Shown here in pieces: positions 35,098 through 42,900 of a DNA stretch of 64,000 bases. The position numbers were made by a program, and so were the translations under genes. Within the stretch, counting starts at the first letter, position 1, and each line of letters starts with the position of its first letter. Under the pieces are notes generated by a model. The model was not told where the DNA came from and made no database searches. It saw nothing but the letters and a program-made list of their open reading frames with translations. The stretch spans positions 1 through 64,000 of the forward strand of contig JBGCFP010000003.1 of assembly GCA_045107005.1 (NCBI GenBank). Direction: 5' to 3'. This stretch comes from JBCCMA01 sp045107005. Its GTDB lineage: Bacteria; Pseudomonadota; Gammaproteobacteria; Steroidobacterales; JBCCMA01.

Positions 35098-37148
35098 CAC
35101 GATGCATCACCGGCGGCCGCTAGCGCGTCGGGTTCGCTCAGCAGGTGTTTGTCAAGAAAGCGGCGCAACGCTTCAATAAAGTGCAGTTGATTGCGTCGAC
35201 TTTCAAAGCCGTGCCCTTCGTTCTTGTAGAAATACGCTTTGTGTTCCTTGTCGAATTTTTTCAGTTGTTCGACAAAGCGCTTCGATTGCTCGGGTAACAC
35301 GTTTTTGTCCCGCTCGCCGTGCACGACCATGATGGGGGCTGTGATGCTCTCCACGTTGTGCACCGGCGATTTGTCGCGCAACTCCTCAACACTGCGATTG
35401 GCAATGAGCGTCTGTTGGAAGAATTCGCGCAGATCCTCGGAACGTTCAGATTTGTTGCGTACCAGCGCTTCGAGGTCTGAAACACCGGCGAAGCTCACGC
35501 CACATCGATACAAATCGGGAAAACGAGAGAGGCTCATCATCGCGCTGAACCCACCAAAACTGCCGCCGTAAATACAGACTTTGTCACCTTCAAAAAGACC
35601 CTGTCGCTTGGCCCACAACGTCGCGTCACGCAGATCGTCCTGGATCGCGCGATCCCATTCGCCGTAACCCAGCTGCATGAACTCACGCCCAAATCCACCA
35701 GAACCGCGGAAATTGACCTGCAAGACGGTGTAGCCCCGGCTCGCGAGATATTGGATATCCGGATTAAAGGCCCAGTGATCGCGAATGCCGAACGGGCCGC
35801 CGTGGACCATTAGCAGTAATGCGCCGTTGGCCTCGGCAACTTCGGGTTTGGTCAGATAGCCAGGCAGTGCGACAGCGTCGGACGCCTCAATGGTCACCGG
35901 ATGGACCGCTGACATCTGATCCGCTGGTAGCTCGCCGAAGCGTTGGGTTTCGATGACCGTGCCGGCGGTGTGATCGTAAATATAGTAGCGCGACCGTTCC
36001 TTGTCGCTGAACGCACGGACTAACGCGACGTCGTCATTGCCGGTAAACGTGAGATCGAGATGCAGATCCGGAAAGACCTCGTACAGCGCCTCGTAGATGC
36101 CCTGTCGCTTGGTGTCAAAAAAGACCTGCTGCATTTTCTCTCCGTAGAAATAGACGCCCACGGGTTCATTGGTGGTTGGCGAGTATTCAACGCCGGTGAG
36201 GTCGTAGTTGTCGTCTACGAACAGCGTGTCGACAAATTGCTCGGTCGAGAGGTTGAAACGATGCAGGCCGAGCGTGTCATGACCGTTGTAGCCTTTCACA
36301 TAAATGACGTTGGGATCCGATGAGAAACTCAGAATGCTGAACGCATCGTCGTAGTCCGTTTCTTTTGTCAGTCGGAAAAACGGCTGCCATTTGGCCTTCG
36401 GCTTCGGTCGCCACCGATAGACCAGATCGTTGCCGTCGATCGCGATGGCGATGCGCACGTTGCCGTCCTGATCGGCAATCCAGTGCACGACATCACCCGG
36501 GTTCGTCTCTACTTTGGCCATCTTGTCGCGATGCATGATATTGAGTTTGTAGACATCGCTAAAGTAGTGGGGACGATCCGGTTCCTCTTGTTTGTCGACG
36601 ATATCCCGATGCAACTTGCGATTGATACTGGTCACGAGAACGTGCTCCGGATCGTGCCGTAGAGGGTCGATCAGTCGCATCGTGTACCATTTCCACAGCA
36701 TGCGCCGTACGGCGGCGTACGAACGTTTTTTGCCCTCAGCGGTCGTCCGTACCACGCGGCGATCGGGTACATCAATGACGTTGAACAACTGATCAAAATC
36801 GGCGTAACTGCCAATTTCATCTTGCAGGTAGGCCAAGTGGGAATCGTCGAGCCACGCGATGGCACGCGGCGCCCAGTCTCCATATTCCTGCGACGAAATT
36901 CGCTTGCCCGTTTCCCGGTCCGTGATGATCATGTCGTGAACGTTGTTGTCGCTGCGCACGTGCGTCACCAGATAGCGTCCGCTGGGCGATAACATTGGAG
37001 CCTGGTAGGTGGCAAATTCGTAGTAATCGGAAATTTCGATCTTGGCCGATGCTTCGTCCGCACTCACGCCGATAGCAGCCATCACCGATAGTGTGAAGGC
37101 GCACAGGATTTTTGCGGCGTGTCGCTGCTTGTTATGCTTGTGGATCAT
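35097..37148 (-). CDS. Secreted S9 prolyl-oligopeptidase-family peptidase
   Basis: A 683-residue serine peptidase with signal segment AAKILCAFTLSVMAAIGVSA. The propeller occupies roughly residues 35-420. The hydrolase domain has Ser530 in IYGGSFGGFSAMMSL, Asp614 in VVHGERDKNVLPEQ and His646 in KNEGHGFESRRNQL, with oxyanion strand LMVHGGPFGIRDHW. This resembles the alanyl/acylaminoacyl peptidases of the PreP or DAP type that trim peptides in the periplasm. It is unrelated in position to the other S9 gene at 14.5 kb and not a recent duplicate of it, judging by divergent propeller sequence. Confidence 0.9.
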   Translation of the reverse strand: MIHKHNKQRHAAKILCAFTLSVMAAIGVSADEASAKIEISDYYEFATYQAPMLSPSGRYLVTHVRSDNNVHDMIITDRETGKRISSQEYGDWAPRAIAWLDDSHLAYLQDEIGSYADFDQLFNVIDVPDRRVVRTTAEGKKRSYAAVRRMLWKWYTMRLIDPLRHDPEHVLVTSINRKLHRDIVDKQEEPDRPHYFSDVYKLNIMHRDKMAKVETNPGDVVHWIADQDGNVRIAIAIDGNDLVYRWRPKPKAKWQPFFRLTKETDYDDAFSILSFSSDPNVIYVKGYNGHDTLGLHRFNLSTEQFVDTLFVDDNYDLTGVEYSPTTNEPVGVYFYGEKMQQVFFDTKRQGIYEALYEVFPDLHLDLTFTGNDDVALVRAFSDKERSRYYIYDHTAGTVIETQRFGELPADQMSAVHPVTIEASDAVALPGYLTKPEVAEANGALLLMVHGGPFGIRDHWAFNPDIQYLASRGYTVLQVNFRGSGGFGREFMQLGYGEWDRAIQDDLRDATLWAKRQGLFEGDKVCIYGGSFGGFSAMMSLSRFPDLYRCGVSFAGVSDLEALVRNKSERSEDLREFFQQTLIANRSVEELRDKSPVHNVESITAPIMVVHGERDKNVLPEQSKRFVEQLKKFDKEHKAYFYKNEGHGFESRRNQLHFIEALRRFLDKHLLSEPDALAAAGDAS

Positions 37149-37262
37149 CGAGGGGGCAGCCCGTGGTACCAGGAGGTCTTATTTTATCACTTGGTGAGGT
37201 TTCCGCGACTTGAGACATGGCGTCGAGCATCCGCCACGCGATTTAAACCGATTCAAAGGATT

Positions 37263-38801
37263 ATGACCAAAAAGACTCTCCGCCTGATATTGGGCGATCA
37301 ACTCTCACCGCAGCTCAGCGCTCTGGAAGAGTTTGACGTAAAGCGCGACACCATCGTGATGATGGAGGTGAGCGATGAGGGCACATACGTGCCGCACCAT
37401 CCCAAGAAGATCGCGTTTCTGCTTTCTGCCATGCGCCACTTTGCTGCCGGGATGCAGCAGAACGGGGCCCGTGTCGACTACGTGAAGCTCAACAGCAAGC
37501 GCAGTCGCAAGAGCTTGACCGACACGTTGGGTGCCATCGTCACCAAGGGCGGATTCGATCGGCTGGTGGTCACAGAACCCGGCGAGTATCGGGTGCTCGA
37601 GATGATGCGCGGGTGGTCGGCAGTCTTTGGTCTGCCGGTCGAGATACGGCCCGACACCCGTTTCTTCGCCACCCACGACGACTTTGATCAGTGGGCGGAC
37701 GGACGCAAGCAGCTCACTCTTGAATATTTCTACCGCGAGCTGCGACGCAGGACCGGTCTTTTGATGGACGGCAAAGACCCGGCCGGCGGCAAGTGGAATT
37801 TCGACAAGGACAATCGCAAGCCAGCTCCGGCAGATTTAAAGTATCGCCAGCCACCTGAGACCGAACCAGACGAAGTCACGCTAGAGGTCATCAAGCTGGT
37901 CAACAAGCACTTTGGCGATCACTTCGGCGACATCGAGCCGTTCACCTGGGCCGTTACGAGCGCCGGTGCGCAGCGTGCGTTTGATCATTTTCTGAAACAC
38001 GGGCTGCCCCGCTTTGGCGATTTTCAGGACGCCATGGTGCAAGGCGAAGCGTTCATGTATCACAGCGTGATTTCGCACTACCTGAATGCAGGATTGCTGG
38101 ACGCTCGTGATCTGTGTGAGCAGGCCGAAACGGAGTATCGCGAGGGCCGTGCGCCGATTAACGCGGTGGAGGGGTTCGTGCGCCAGATTCTGGGCTGGCG
38201 CGAGTTTGTGCGCGGTGTGTACTGGCTGAAAATGCCTGACTACGCCGAGCTCAATACGCTCAATGCCAGGCGCGAGCTGCCGCCAAGCTACTGGGGTGGC
38301 GACACGAGCATGAACTGCATCAAGCAGGTCGTTGCACAGACGCGCGAGCACGCCTACTCGCATCACATCCAGCGGCTGATGGTCACCGGCAATTTCGCAC
38401 TGTTGACCGGGATCGCGCCGAAGGCCATTCACGAATGGTATCTGGCGGTTTACGCCGACGCTTACGAATGGGTCGAAATGCCCAACACCATCGGCATGGC
38501 GACGTTCGCTGACGGTGGCATTGTCGGCACCAAGCCCTACGCCGCCAGCGGTGCTTACATCAACAAGATGTCCAATTTCTGCAGCGGCTGTGTCTATAGC
38601 GTCAAGCAAAAAGAGGGCGAAGAGGCTTGCCCGCTGAACTATCTGTACTGGTATTTCATGCATGTGAACCGAGAGAAGCTGGCTGACAATCGCCGCCTGG
38701 CGTTTCCGTACAAGTCGTTATCCCGATTTTCCGACGAGAAAATCGACCAAATAGTGCGCGACTCGGAGCGCTTCCTGGCCGCGGAGTTTCCGGCCAACTA
38801 A
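37263..38801 (+). CDS. FeS-type (6-4) photolyase / bacterial cryptochrome (PhrB/CryB family)
   Basis: Cryptochrome/photolyase-related protein of 512 residues, the FeS-BCP class that repairs (6-4) photoproducts with FAD and a lumazine antenna. It begins TLRLILGDQLSPQLSALEEF. The four cluster cysteines are Cys352 (SMNCIKQ), Cys440 and Cys443 (NFCSGCVY) and Cys456 (EEACPLNY). This is the spacing of Agrobacterium PhrB, offset by two residues. FAD-domain signatures include ILGWREFVRGVYWLKMPDY and QRLMVTGNFALLTGIAPKAI. AAGGA lies six bases before the ATG; the longer frame upstream is not used. It is divergent from the S9 peptidase. Confidence 0.94.
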   Translation: MTKKTLRLILGDQLSPQLSALEEFDVKRDTIVMMEVSDEGTYVPHHPKKIAFLLSAMRHFAAGMQQNGARVDYVKLNSKRSRKSLTDTLGAIVTKGGFDRLVVTEPGEYRVLEMMRGWSAVFGLPVEIRPDTRFFATHDDFDQWADGRKQLTLEYFYRELRRRTGLLMDGKDPAGGKWNFDKDNRKPAPADLKYRQPPETEPDEVTLEVIKLVNKHFGDHFGDIEPFTWAVTSAGAQRAFDHFLKHGLPRFGDFQDAMVQGEAFMYHSVISHYLNAGLLDARDLCEQAETEYREGRAPINAVEGFVRQILGWREFVRGVYWLKMPDYAELNTLNARRELPPSYWGGDTSMNCIKQVVAQTREHAYSHHIQRLMVTGNFALLTGIAPKAIHEWYLAVYADAYEWVEMPNTIGMATFADGGIVGTKPYAASGAYINKMSNFCSGCVYSVKQKEGEEACPLNYLYWYFMHVNREKLADNRRLAFPYKSLSRFSDEKIDQIVRDSERFLAAEFPAN

Positions 38802-38845
38802 AGCAAGCGTGCGAAATGTCCGGTCATTAACCGGTGTCGGCGACA

Positions 38846-38855
38846 TTGTATACAA
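38846..38855. promoter_or_regulatory. Candidate GntR operator 1 (TTGTATACAA)
   Basis: Perfect ten-base palindrome, context ATTGTATACAAC, 75 bases centre to centre from the next copy. Identical sites flank the CoA-transferase/HMG-CoA lyase genes 12 kb away. Confidence 0.6.
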
Positions 38856-38920
38856 CGTTTGCCCGTTGTCATCGCAAGAGCTTGTCAAAGCTACCAATTC
38901 CCGGTTAGTCTCAAGTTCAA

Positions 38921-38930
38921 TTGTATACAA
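38921..38930. promoter_or_regulatory. Candidate GntR operator 2 (TTGTATACAA)
   Basis: Perfect palindrome extended to ATTGTATACAAT, about 180 bases before the receptor's start codon. Identical over 12 bases to the copy at 50782-50793. Confidence 0.65.
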
Positions 38931-39112
38931 TCCATCTGCGCAGCAGCGGAGACCGTCGCGTTTTCCACCATCACCTTCGGCTGGACACAGGATGTCAGGT
39001 CGCCAGCGGGTTGCGTGGGATGGCGTCTGTCGTGCTTTCCAAAAGTGCCACCTGCGCGGCCTGAAAAACGCCGTGACGTCAGCGTCACGCAGATAAAGTG
39101 AAGGGGACTTCA

Positions 39113-41617
39113 ATGAGAAAATGGGCAACAGGGGCGTCGCTAATGGCGCTTGCGGCGCCGATGGGCAGTTTTTTGGGGCTTGGTGTCGGTGCGAGTGCGC
39201 AGATCGAAGAAGTGATCGTGACCGCCCGCCAGCGAGAGGAATCGCTGCAGGATGTTCCAGCATCGATCACGGCGTTTACCGAAAAAGATCTGGAACGCAT
39301 CGGCGTACAGCGCGCCGAAGATTTCGTTGGTCTGACGCCCGGCGTTACCATCGTCAATACGGTCGAAGTCGGTGATTCGCAGGTCAACATCCGCGGGCTC
39401 AACGGAGCGCGTGACGGCGAAACGAACTTTGCGTTTATTCTCGACGGCGTTTTGTACACCAACCCGAGTGCATTCAATCGCGAGTATTCGGATCTGGCCC
39501 AGATTGAAGTGCTCAAAGGGCCTCAAGGGGCGCTTTACGGGCGGTCCGCCGCGGCAGGCGCGATCATCGCGACAACCCGCAAACCGGGAGCGGAGCTCGA
39601 TGGCTACGTGGAGCTGGGCGCGGCCGAGTTTGGCACCGTGTCGGCACAAGGTGCCATCGGTGGCGCACTCGGCGGCAGTAACAAATGGTTTGGTCGAATC
39701 AGCGGCGACTATCGCAGCACCGACGGTTTTCTCAGTAATTCGTTTACCGGCGCCGACACCGTCAACGATTTCGAAAGCTCGAGCATCAGCGGCCGGCTGA
39801 TTTATGAACCCACCGATAATCTGAGCATCGATACCAAACTGCGTTACGCGACGGTTGAAGCAGCGGCCATTGCGTTTAATGCGTCCTTTGCGCTGCCTGG
39901 TTTTGCGGCGGCTTTCGGTAATCCTGATTTCTTCGAGGATGCGAACAGTCACGATTTTCGTTTTTCGCCAAACGTCGATCCGGTGAACGAACAGGACACG
40001 ATCGAGCTGTCGATCAAGGCGGACTACGACATGGACGTGGGTACGCTGTCCGCCTGGTTGCTGTACAGCGACCAGGAGCAGTTCTTTGTCGCTGACGGCA
40101 CGTCCGGCGCGTTTGGTTTCTATTTTGGCGACCAGGCCTGTCTGGATTCGACGGCCGCGCTGGCTGGCACAACGTCTGTCCAGTCGCCGACGTTTGTCGG
40201 TGGGACGCCGGCCGGCTCACTGTTCCCGCCCTACAGCCCAACCACCTGCGACGGATACCAGTATCAGGAGCGTAATCAGGAAGACCTGAGTTTCCAGGTG
40301 TCGCTGACCTCTCCGGGTGATCAGGCGCTGCGCTGGCAGACGGGTATGTACTTGCTCGATATTGATCGTCGCGTTGGTGTTGCTCAGTTGCTCGATGATG
40401 GCAGTGGTACCTTCCCGCAGTCGTTCATTAATGACCGAACGGATGCTCTGGTGCTGGACGATTTCAGCACTCAGGTTTTCGCTCTGTTCGGCTCGTTGAA
40501 CTACGACCTGACCGACGACATCGAAGCGTCGCTGGCGCTGCGTTGGGATCGAGAAGAACGCGAAGTGTCCAATGCCGTGCCGACGCCGACTCAGCAGGTG
40601 TCGACGCGAATTAACTATTGCGCCAACACGCCAGCTGGCTTCTGTTCCTTCGACGGCGTGACCGATATCGGCGGCACGCCGCTCAACCCCGCCTTCATTA
40701 CGGATTTTCAAACCGGCATCGTGACCGACACGATTGCTGATCGCGACCGCGCGTTTACGGAGCTGCAACCGAAAGTGAGCCTGAGCTGGGACGTCAACGA
40801 TGAGCTGACCATCTTTACCAGCTGGGGAGTCGGCTTCAAGAGCGGCGGCTTCAATAACATCGGCGGCACCGAAACGATCCAGTTCTTCCTGGTGGACGGC
40901 GGTGCAAGTCTGGTCGCACCACCTGAGTCCTTCGACAAGGAAACCTCAAGCGCGTTCGAGCTGGGCTTCAAGTCGGTGCTCGCAGACGGTGCGTTCACGC
41001 TGGACGGCGCGGTTTTCAACACGGATGTCGACAACATGCAGTTCTTCGAATTCTTTGTCGGGCCGTTTGGTCTGCTGCGCGTTGTCGAAAACATTGACAG
41101 AGTGTCGATCGTTGGTGCGGAGCTCTCGGCCGGCTGGCAGGTGACCGACAACTTCTCGATGAACCTGGGCTTCAGCACCATCGAAAGCGACATCAACCAG
41201 AATGACATTCGGCCGTTCACGGTTGGCAACGACGCGCCCAGCGTGCCGGGTCTTACCTACAATTTCTCGGCGCAGCTCGTGCAGCCGGTCAGCGACAGTA
41301 TCGATTTTGTCGGGCGGCTTGAGTACTCGTACGTTGGTGATACCTGGTTCCACACGGTGCAAGACGACGTGGTGCCTGCCACACTGTTTGGCGGACCTCC
41401 GGCCGATTTCTCGCGGTCCCGGGTCGATGGCTACGGCATAACCAACCTGCGTTTGGGCATTGAGACCGACCACTGGTCGTTCACCGCGTACTCACGCAAT
41501 CTGTTTGACACTGAGTACCTCGCCGAAGTGATTACGGCGCCAGAGTTTGGCGGTTCGTTCGTGCATCCCGGGGTGCAACGCACGTCCGGCATCGAAGTGA
41601 ACTACCGCTTCGATTGA
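39113..41617 (+). CDS. TonB-dependent outer-membrane receptor
   Basis: An 834-residue beta-barrel receptor. Signal peptide from MRKWATGASLMALAAPMGSF to about residue 30, then the TonB box EEVIVTARQREESLQDV. Plug domain with PASITAFTEKDLERIGV, VNIRGLNGARDG and QIEVLKGPQGALYGRSAAAG. Barrel strands end with the C-terminal RTSGIEVNYRFD. The plug type is common in gammaproteobacterial receptors for siderophores, and for hydrophobic or sugar substrates; the cargo is not readable. Two TTGTATACAA palindromes upstream link it by sequence to the GntR/HMG-CoA lyase locus, which argues for a carbon substrate rather than iron (inference). Confidence 0.92.
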   Translation: MRKWATGASLMALAAPMGSFLGLGVGASAQIEEVIVTARQREESLQDVPASITAFTEKDLERIGVQRAEDFVGLTPGVTIVNTVEVGDSQVNIRGLNGARDGETNFAFILDGVLYTNPSAFNREYSDLAQIEVLKGPQGALYGRSAAAGAIIATTRKPGAELDGYVELGAAEFGTVSAQGAIGGALGGSNKWFGRISGDYRSTDGFLSNSFTGADTVNDFESSSISGRLIYEPTDNLSIDTKLRYATVEAAAIAFNASFALPGFAAAFGNPDFFEDANSHDFRFSPNVDPVNEQDTIELSIKADYDMDVGTLSAWLLYSDQEQFFVADGTSGAFGFYFGDQACLDSTAALAGTTSVQSPTFVGGTPAGSLFPPYSPTTCDGYQYQERNQEDLSFQVSLTSPGDQALRWQTGMYLLDIDRRVGVAQLLDDGSGTFPQSFINDRTDALVLDDFSTQVFALFGSLNYDLTDDIEASLALRWDREEREVSNAVPTPTQQVSTRINYCANTPAGFCSFDGVTDIGGTPLNPAFITDFQTGIVTDTIADRDRAFTELQPKVSLSWDVNDELTIFTSWGVGFKSGGFNNIGGTETIQFFLVDGGASLVAPPESFDKETSSAFELGFKSVLADGAFTLDGAVFNTDVDNMQFFEFFVGPFGLLRVVENIDRVSIVGAELSAGWQVTDNFSMNLGFSTIESDINQNDIRPFTVGNDAPSVPGLTYNFSAQLVQPVSDSIDFVGRLEYSYVGDTWFHTVQDDVVPATLFGGPPADFSRSRVDGYGITNLRLGIETDHWSFTAYSRNLFDTEYLAEVITAPEFGGSFVHPGVQRTSGIEVNYRFD

Positions 41618-41630
41618 TTTTCGATAGTCA

Positions 41631-41667
41631 GGCGCGCCCGGTCTGGAGCCGGGCGCGCCTTTTTTTT
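41631..41667 (+). terminator. Strong intrinsic terminator of the TonB receptor gene
   Basis: Eleven-base perfect stem GGCGCGCCCGG / CCGGGCGCGCC, loop TCTGGAG, followed directly by eight T residues. It isolates the receptor from the downstream GNAT gene. Confidence 0.95.
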
Positions 41668-41702
41668 GCGAACTGCCGTTAGCACGTGGTGGGACTCGAT
41701 TC

Positions 41703-42281
41703 ATGCGCATTGAGGTTGGGATTCCCGAGCGCGACCGACGGGCTGCCGCGCAACTCTACGACGTCGCCTTTGGCAGCAAACTTGCGCTGGCTGTACCGGA
41801 TTCAGACCAGCGTCTGGTTCTCCTAACCCAGTCCCTTTTCCTGGATTACGCCGTAGCCGCATTCGATGACCAGAAACTGGTCGGGCTGGCAGGGTTTTCG
41901 ACGAGCGAAGGCTCGCTTACGGGCGGCATTGACTATCGCTCTTTGCTGCGTGAATTGGGATTCATTGGCGGGCATAGGGCCGCGCTCGTGTTCAGCGTTT
42001 ACGAGCGAGAGATCAAGCCCACAGAGTTATTGATGGACGGCGTAGTGGTCGATGCGCCGTGCCGTGGCCGGGGAATCGGAACCCAGCTGTTCGCCCGCAT
42101 TATGGACGTGGCGCGAGAGGGCGGTTACGCGACCATTCGCCTTGATGTCATCGACACTAACCCGGCTGCAAAACGGCTGTATCAACGCCTGGGCTTTGTC
42201 GAAGGGAAGACGGAGTCCTTTGAATTTCTGCGTGGCGTGCTCGGGTTTGGGGCGTCGACAACGATGATTTACACTCTGTGA
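41703..42281 (+). CDS. GNAT-family N-acetyltransferase
   Basis: A 192-residue acetyl-CoA-dependent acyltransferase. The acetyl-CoA site is LMDGVVVDAPCRGRGIGTQL (R/Q-x-x-G-x-G/A as RGRGIG) near residue 110, followed by GYATIRLDVIDTNPAAKRLY and LGFVEGKTESFEF, the N..A...Y..GF pattern of RimI-like members. Acceptor substrate unknown. Followed 48 bases later by a second GNAT gene on the same strand. Confidence 0.88.
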   Translation: MRIEVGIPERDRRAAAQLYDVAFGSKLALAVPDSDQRLVLLTQSLFLDYAVAAFDDQKLVGLAGFSTSEGSLTGGIDYRSLLRELGFIGGHRAALVFSVYEREIKPTELLMDGVVVDAPCRGRGIGTQLFARIMDVAREGGYATIRLDVIDTNPAAKRLYQRLGFVEGKTESFEFLRGVLGFGASTTMIYTL

Positions 42282-42329
42282 GACCGGCACGCAGATCGGC
42301 TTCCTGCCGGCGCGATATAAGGAATTTCA

Positions 42330-42764
42330 ATGCGCTCGTTGTCATACCCTGACTTACCCTCCGTCGCGGCTCTGTTGGCCGCGAACCAGCTCGATCCGTC
42401 GGATCTGGCGCCGGATGATATGCCCCATTTTCTCGGCATTGAGGTTGACCAGCGTCTGGTCGCAACCGGAGCACTGACGCCCATTGCTCAATTGGGTCTG
42501 TTGCGCTCGGTGGTCACCGCGCAAAGCGCCCGCGGCCAGGGCCATGCGAACAAGATTGTGCGGGCACTGGAAGCACGGGCTGTCGCACAGAACATTCATC
42601 ACGTTTATCTTCTGACGGATTCGGCACGCAACTACTTCACAGGCATGGGGTATCAGGACGTGGCGCGCGAAGATGCCCCGCCGCCCATTCGGGCCACCCC
42701 GCAGTTCGAGCAGCTGTGTCCGGCCAGTGCGCAAGTCATGCTAAAAGTGCTAGCGCCGCAATAG
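42330..42764 (+). CDS. GNAT acetyltransferase, ArsN2-like
   Basis: A 144-residue GNAT protein resembling arsinothricin/ArsN2-type N-acetyltransferases: ALTPIAQLGLLRSVVTAQSA and RGQGHANKIVRALEARA form the acetyl-CoA site; VYLLTDSARNYFTGMGYQDV and the terminal RATPQFEQLCPASAQVM are typical of that subgroup. AAGGA precedes the ATG. No arsenic genes are nearby, so the substrate assignment is tentative; it may be a general detoxifying acetyltransferase. Confidence 0.8.
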   Translation: MRSLSYPDLPSVAALLAANQLDPSDLAPDDMPHFLGIEVDQRLVATGALTPIAQLGLLRSVVTAQSARGQGHANKIVRALEARAVAQNIHHVYLLTDSARNYFTGMGYQDVAREDAPPPIRATPQFEQLCPASAQVMLKVLAPQ

Positions 42765-42860
42765 GATCCGCGAATACTGGGTAGCGCTAACGCTGCGATG
42801 TCAGTCGGAGCGCCCAACTGCCCCGGGCGAAATGCCCGTGCCAAAGCACTCAGCCTGACC

Positions 42861-42894
42861 GTGCTGCGCTGCCAGTGAGCCTGGAGCGCAGCAC
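42861..42894. terminator. Hairpin between convergent genes
   Basis: Stem GTGCTGCGCT / AGCGCAGCAC continued after a one-base bulge by CCAG / CTGG, loop TGAGC, just before the stop of the minus-strand dockerin-module gene and after the ArsN2-like gene. No T-run. Confidence 0.55.
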
Positions 42895-42900
42895 TCCGTC

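Larger units (their letters stand above)
38802..39112 (+). promoter_or_regulatory. Leader/promoter region of the TonB receptor
   Basis: 311 bases without a gene. They hold two copies of the palindrome TTGTATACAA (listed separately) and, 24 bases before the receptor's ATG, a seven-base hairpin CGTGACG-TCAG-CGTCACG (39072-39089). An AAGGGG precedes the ATG. A clear -35/-10 pair was not found by eye, though TATACA and TACAAT inside the palindromes could act as -10 elements. Confidence 0.5.

Noticed and set aside
42330..42764. Arsenic-resistance island suggested by the ArsN2-like gene
   Set aside because: No arsR, arsB, arsC or arsM homologue is adjacent.
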